In this document: one piece after another, positions 60,002 to 64,000 of the stretch
Numbering within the stretch: position 1 is the first letter of the stretch
How the letters are laid out: each line of letters begins with the position of its first letter
Origin: Chryseotalea sanaruensis
Lineage (GTDB): Bacteria; Bacteroidota; Bacteroidia; Cytophagales; Cyclobacteriaceae
Direction: 5' to 3'
DNA length: 64,000 bases
Assembly (NCBI RefSeq): GCF_003990915.1
Contig: NZ_BHXQ01000003.1
Coordinates: forward strand, 434,001 to 498,000
Translations under genes and position numbers: made by a program
The notes under the pieces: model-generated
What the model saw: only the letters and a program-made list of their open reading frames with translations
Database searches by the model: none
What the model was told of the DNA's origin: nothing

Positions 60002-62431
60002 TTAATCATTCTTCAAATTATCAACAGGGTTAATTCTTATCGCCTGTATAGTTTGCGAACCTACCGTAAACAAGCCGAAGAAAATCAACACCAAAATACC
60101 AATTGATATAGTTACGAAATCGACATTCACATGATAAGCCAGATTCTGTAACCAAAAATTATTCATGAAGTAAGCCGCAGGCACTGAAATAAGAATGGCT
60201 AATAGCAAAATAATTACATATCCTTTAGATAAATTAAATACAAGTGATCCATTACTAGTACCTAATATTTTTCGTATAGCGATTTCTTTCTTCTTTGTTT
60301 CAATAGTGTACGTTGCCATACCCAATAAACCCAAACAAGAAATTACGATAGCCAAAAAGGCCACAAAGCTGATAACACGCAATAGTGTGCCGAATATGAT
60401 TTGAAAAAGCTCACCTAACTCAGCTTCAAAATCGCGCACATCAACTTTGATACCTGGATTAATACTTGTCCATACTTTTTCAACAGTAGCAGAAGCTTGT
60501 TTAAAATCACCAGTGTACACAATCTGCAATTGATTAAACTCTTCGGGATTATACATTAAAGCCATTGGACTTATACGATCGCCAAAAAATTCATAGAAAT
60601 AATCTTTTACTACTCCAATAACTTGTCTCTCTGTTGAGTCTCTTCTAAAAAGAATGGTCTTACCAATGGCATCCATCGGTGTACCTAGCTGGAATGATTT
60701 TACCGCTTCTTCATTTAGTACAACAAAATTTGCATTAGAAGTATTGAGTTCGTTTGAATAAAATTTACCAGCTACTAACTTGATATTCATATTATGTAGA
60801 TAGTCTTCATCAACGGCATAGTAATTAATGTTGCGCCAATCCTTCTCATCTGCTGAGAGTTTTATATCCTGGCCATAACCAATGCCTGTAAGCGGTACAT
60901 GCGAAACAATTGATACGCTTGTAATATTACTTTCTTTCTCCAGCTCTGTTTTAAGTGCTGTTAGTGACGTACTGTTAGCGGGAACAATTAGTTTATTTTC
61001 AGTGGTGAATCCATTGTCGTTGTGTAAAAACAAATTCAGTTGATTGTAGAGCACAATAACGGTGAGTATAAAAATCATCGACAATGAAAACTGAATAACC
61101 AGTAAAGCTTTTCTTAATCCCACCTTGGACATCAACCTTGTGTTGTTCATATTTTTCAACACTTTGATTGGCTGAAATCCTGACAGCACTACTGCTGGGA
61201 ACAAACCCGCCACAATTCCTACCACAACTGCCAACACCAGAAAAATTCCGTACACTATATAATTTGCTGATAAATTCCATTTTAAAAATCTGGCGAAAGC
61301 AAGGTCTTCAATAAAAGGACGTAATGCATATATCAAGGCAATAGCAAATACTAAGGCGAAAAGTGCAATCACGACAGACTCACTAATAAACTGTGTGAAT
61401 AGTTGCCAACGCATCGCACCCGTCACTTTTCTAACACCAATCTCTCTGGCTCTGGTTAATGAACGCGCAATTGATAAATTAGTGAAATTAAAACATGAAG
61501 TGATCAAGACAATGCCTGCAATACCAGATAAAAAATAGATAAGGAACCAAGGCATGAAAGGACCAATTGGGTTATTGATCATTCTACCTGGCAGTATATC
61601 CAGTAAGTTTTGTGCTACATATTTTACCTCAACACCAGTATCAGCAGGCAGATCGCCAAAATGAGCTTGATTGATTTTAGTAAGATGAGGTAAAATCGCT
61701 TCAATAGTTTTTCCCTCTTCAAGTACTACATAAACCCATCCCTTTGAATGATTATTCCAATTGTCAAGGTTACCGTCTAACACCTTAGCAGCTTGTAAAC
61801 TTTTAACGGTAGCCATGCTGGCAAAAGCTTCTGAAATAATGTGCGATCTGTTTTCTGTTTTTTTAATTACACCTGTAACCTTGTAGGTGCCTAAGTCGCC
61901 AACCTTTAATGATTCACCTACGGGATTTTCTACTTTAAATAATTTTTCAGCGGCTTCTTTCGTCAACACTACAGAATAAGGTTCAATCAAAGCAGTCGAT
62001 GCATCCCCGTAGAGCAATTCGTGATTAAAAACTTCAAGTACTTCAGGATCTGCAAAATAACCACTAACAGGTATGTTAATATCGTGGCCAGGCTCCAACT
62101 CCATCCAGCTATTACCAAAACCGCGCATAAGTCTTACCGCTTTTTCAACACCCGTATATTTGGTAAGCAACTCCTCCTTTAAAGGCAAAGTTGTAGTAGC
62201 TGTTTCATTACCTGGTAGATTACCCTCCTCTCTATAATAAGGAATAGAGTTAATTCTATAAATTCTTTCCGCTAACGGATTATGTCTGTCAACCATCATC
62301 TGATCGGCTACCAGCATAATAATGCCCATGCAAATAGACATGGCTACGGCCAATCCGAAAATATTGATAAAGGAAAAGGTGCGATGTTTACCAATGGTAC
62401 GTAAGGCGATCAGAATGTAGTTCTTTAACAT
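60002..62431 (-). CDS. ABC transporter permease (MacB/FtsX type), 2
   Basis: The 809-residue protein has the same architecture as the other two: LKNYILIALRTIGKHRTFSFINIFGLAVAMSICMGIIMLVADQM, a periplasmic MacB domain, the FtsX core with FTNLSIARSLTRAREIGVRKVTGAMRWQLFTQFISES, a second MacB domain and a second core (CLGLLGMATYTIETKKKEIAIRKILGTS). It differs clearly in sequence from permease 1, so this is an old duplication. The function is unknown and no ATPase partner lies in the window. Confidence 0.9.
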   Translation of the reverse strand: MLKNYILIALRTIGKHRTFSFINIFGLAVAMSICMGIIMLVADQMMVDRHNPLAERIYRINSIPYYREEGNLPGNETATTTLPLKEELLTKYTGVEKAVRLMRGFGNSWMELEPGHDINIPVSGYFADPEVLEVFNHELLYGDASTALIEPYSVVLTKEAAEKLFKVENPVGESLKVGDLGTYKVTGVIKKTENRSHIISEAFASMATVKSLQAAKVLDGNLDNWNNHSKGWVYVVLEEGKTIEAILPHLTKINQAHFGDLPADTGVEVKYVAQNLLDILPGRMINNPIGPFMPWFLIYFLSGIAGIVLITSCFNFTNLSIARSLTRAREIGVRKVTGAMRWQLFTQFISESVVIALFALVFAIALIYALRPFIEDLAFARFLKWNLSANYIVYGIFLVLAVVVGIVAGLFPAVVLSGFQPIKVLKNMNNTRLMSKVGLRKALLVIQFSLSMIFILTVIVLYNQLNLFLHNDNGFTTENKLIVPANSTSLTALKTELEKESNITSVSIVSHVPLTGIGYGQDIKLSADEKDWRNINYYAVDEDYLHNMNIKLVAGKFYSNELNTSNANFVVLNEEAVKSFQLGTPMDAIGKTILFRRDSTERQVIGVVKDYFYEFFGDRISPMALMYNPEEFNQLQIVYTGDFKQASATVEKVWTSINPGIKVDVRDFEAELGELFQIIFGTLLRVISFVAFLAIVISCLGLLGMATYTIETKKKEIAIRKILGTSNGSLVFNLSKGYVIILLLAILISVPAAYFMNNFWLQNLAYHVNVDFVTISIGILVLIFFGLFTVGSQTIQAIRINPVDNLKND

Positions 62432-62588
62432 ATGAAGTTCGTTTAAGAGTCTTTTACATTCCTTGGACGCTTAGTTTTCATTCGATGTTACACGATTCTA
62501 TAAATAAAAATTGACTTCATCCACACGCTACTTAGTCAATTGTCAATTATTAACTGTCAATTCACCGAAGCTAATACTATTAAGATGC

Positions 62589-64000
62589 TTACTCATCCCG
62601 TAGTGTTTTAGTCGGGTTTAACATCGCTGTAGAGATTGTCTTATAACCAACAGCCAATAGAGCAACAACCACCATTACACTTACCGATACAATCAGAGAA
62701 ATATAATTTAGGTGTAAATAGTATTCCCAAATGGAATCCATCAATGCATTGGCTGCAAAGAAACCTAAAGCCCCTCCAAGCAGCGTTGCAACACCCAGAT
62801 TGACAATAAATTCAAAATTAATTACGCCTGCAATATTACTAACTGAAGCACCTAATACCTTACGCACACCAATTTCCTTCATACGCTTCACAATATTTAG
62901 CGATACCAATGTATACAGTCCAATACCAGTCATCAATGCAGCAAAGAAACCAAGGAAACCAAACATAGTTGTAACATTGGCATTAATCTCATTTGTTTCC
63001 TGTAATTCCTGATCAATCATTTGACCTGTATAGAGTGAGTTAGGAAAAACCTCCTTCCATTTTTGCTCCATGTATTCATTTACAGCAGTTGTTTTTCCAG
63101 GTGCTGACTTAACAACAAGCTGTTGAAATTTAGTCGGTGAAGCATAGCGAATCATCGTAGGTTCTATTGGCTCCCATAATGCGCGACTATAAATATTTTT
63201 TACAACGCCCACTACGTATAATTGAACAGTATCCATCCATACTAATCTTTTACCGATAGCATCATCCTTCCAATCAAAGGTTTTAAGAAACTCTTCGGTA
63301 ACAATTACCGATTCCTTCATATCTGTTTCAGAATCTTTGATGAATTTTCTTCCTGCTACTAATGTCATATCCATCGCATCAAAATAATCATCTCCTACAT
63401 CCAGAATATCCACTTCGCGCTCCAGCGATTCATATTTAACAGGATCGTTATAAAAACCGTTTGCCACATGATGTAATGTGCCAGCAATGGCTACGATATC
63501 AGGATTTGAAGCAAGTGCGTCTCTGTATGTATTAAAGCCTGCTTCATTACCTACCCATGCAGAAATAACTCCGGAGGTAGCAAAACCTAAATCATAATTT
63601 TTTTGGTACACACCATTATTATAGAAAGCTACCCCCATAATGATGGATAGCAGCGATATCACAAATTGTCCGCCCAATAATATTCTTGTAAACCAATTGG
63701 TGCCACCAAACTTTGCTTTGCCTTTTAAAATACTAACCGGCTCAAAAGCCGTAATGTAAAAAGCTGGGTAGCTTCCGGCAATCAGCGCAGTAATGATCAG
63801 CAGTAACACAAGAAATAATAAGAAGCCAATATTTTCTGTATAACTCAGGTTTAAATCTAACCATGGCCATAGTGAATCATAGGCTGGCACTAACCATTCT
63901 GCTAATAATAATCCAGCTATCAAACCTAATAAGCATAGGATTAGATTTTCTCCCAAAAACTGAACTACCAATTGGAGTCGCAATCCACCCATTACTTTTC
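62589..64000 (-). CDS. ABC transporter permease (MacB/FtsX type), 3, 5' end missing
   Basis: The frame is open from the window edge at 64000 to the stop at 62589 (about 470 residues), so the N-terminal half is outside. It begins KVMGGLRLQLVVQFLGENLILCLLGLIAGLLL, just after the first GxRKxxG-type motif, and contains the second MacB domain and the second FtsX core (MTGIGLYTLVSLNIVKRMKEIGVRKVLGASVSN). An internal ATG at 63992 is not the true start. It is the third member of the tandem family. Confidence 0.87.
   Translation of the reverse strand, partial: KVMGGLRLQLVVQFLGENLILCLLGLIAGLLLAEWLVPAYDSLWPWLDLNLSYTENIGFLLFLVLLLIITALIAGSYPAFYITAFEPVSILKGKAKFGGTNWFTRILLGGQFVISLLSIIMGVAFYNNGVYQKNYDLGFATSGVISAWVGNEAGFNTYRDALASNPDIVAIAGTLHHVANGFYNDPVKYESLEREVDILDVGDDYFDAMDMTLVAGRKFIKDSETDMKESVIVTEEFLKTFDWKDDAIGKRLVWMDTVQLYVVGVVKNIYSRALWEPIEPTMIRYASPTKFQQLVVKSAPGKTTAVNEYMEQKWKEVFPNSLYTGQMIDQELQETNEINANVTTMFGFLGFFAALMTGIGLYTLVSLNIVKRMKEIGVRKVLGASVSNIAGVINFEFIVNLGVATLLGGALGFFAANALMDSIWEYYLHLNYISLIVSVSVMVVVALLAVGYKTISTAMLNPTKTLRDE

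Noticed and set aside
63992..63994. ATG as start of the third permease
   Set aside because: The frame stays open to the window edge and the text before it matches the middle of an FtsX core, so the start is outside.

Overview
The window looks like a chromosomal segment of a Bacteroidota bacterium, most likely of the order Cytophagales. The evidence is a type IX secretion C-terminal domain protein, the Bacteroidota-type gene order bamD-rpoZ-coaBC-DUF4835, several promoters matching TTTG-N(18-21)-TAnnTTTG, a tmRNA whose tag reads GETTYAMAA, a SusC-plug-like mini protein, long MacB-like permeases and carotenoid genes. No IS element, CRISPR array, tRNA or rRNA gene was recognised.

Layout. 1-2700 (minus): sigma-54 (rpoN), a PAP2-like membrane protein and the 5' part of a PaaG-like enoyl-CoA hydratase. 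2701-4948: asnS flanked on both sides by short palindromes of one repeat family. 4949-10477: an M23 peptidase, two GNAT acetyltransferases, a FISUMP-type lipoprotein, a predicted outer-membrane barrel and a DoxX-like protein. 10589-20696: housekeeping genes mdh, tilS, an OstA/LptA-like protein, an M20 peptidase with an altered metal-ligand position, a T9SS cargo protein, then bamD-rpoZ-coaBC-DUF4835. 20834-22545: dnaX, split by an A10 run so that a short gamma-like product lies in frame and a tau-like product needs a -1 shift. 22693-25929: a large propeller sensor kinase. 26018-26407: ssrA (tmRNA).

26545-29930 is an accessory-looking AT-rich stretch just downstream of ssrA: an orphan membrane protein, a putative phage abortive-infection (putAbiC-like) membrane protein, and a tightly coupled three-gene toxin / HTH antitoxin / SecB-like chaperone module. 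It is followed by a P-type cation ATPase. 32807-42361 holds small regulons: two Crp/Fnr regulators, a YCII and a DoxX protein, a five-gene overlapping operon with LytS-type kinase, LytTR regulator and a serine-hydrolase lipoprotein, an MFS transporter, SRPBCC and SDR proteins. 42476-50585 holds tandem paralogous outer-membrane proteins around an oxidoreductase, a DsbD-N-domain lipoprotein, an ArsR/AHSA1 pair with a visible double operator, DUF6326 and DUF6544 proteins, a plug-like mini protein and a YdeI protein. 50648-57327: an amidohydrolase lipoprotein, an LTA-synthase-like sulfatase, the tail of a carotenoid cluster (SRPBCC, CrtZ-like hydroxylase, CrtYcd-type lycopene cyclase) and a lysine-rich small protein. 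57410-64000 (minus): three tandem MacB/FtsX-type permeases, the last cut by the window edge.

The two strongest candidates for unusual biology are the toxin-antitoxin-chaperone module at 28526-29978 and the dnaX recoding site at 21445-21454. Two dispersed palindromic repeat families and an unusually clear ArsR operator/promoter come next. Protein family calls rest on recognisable motifs and length, not on database searches.
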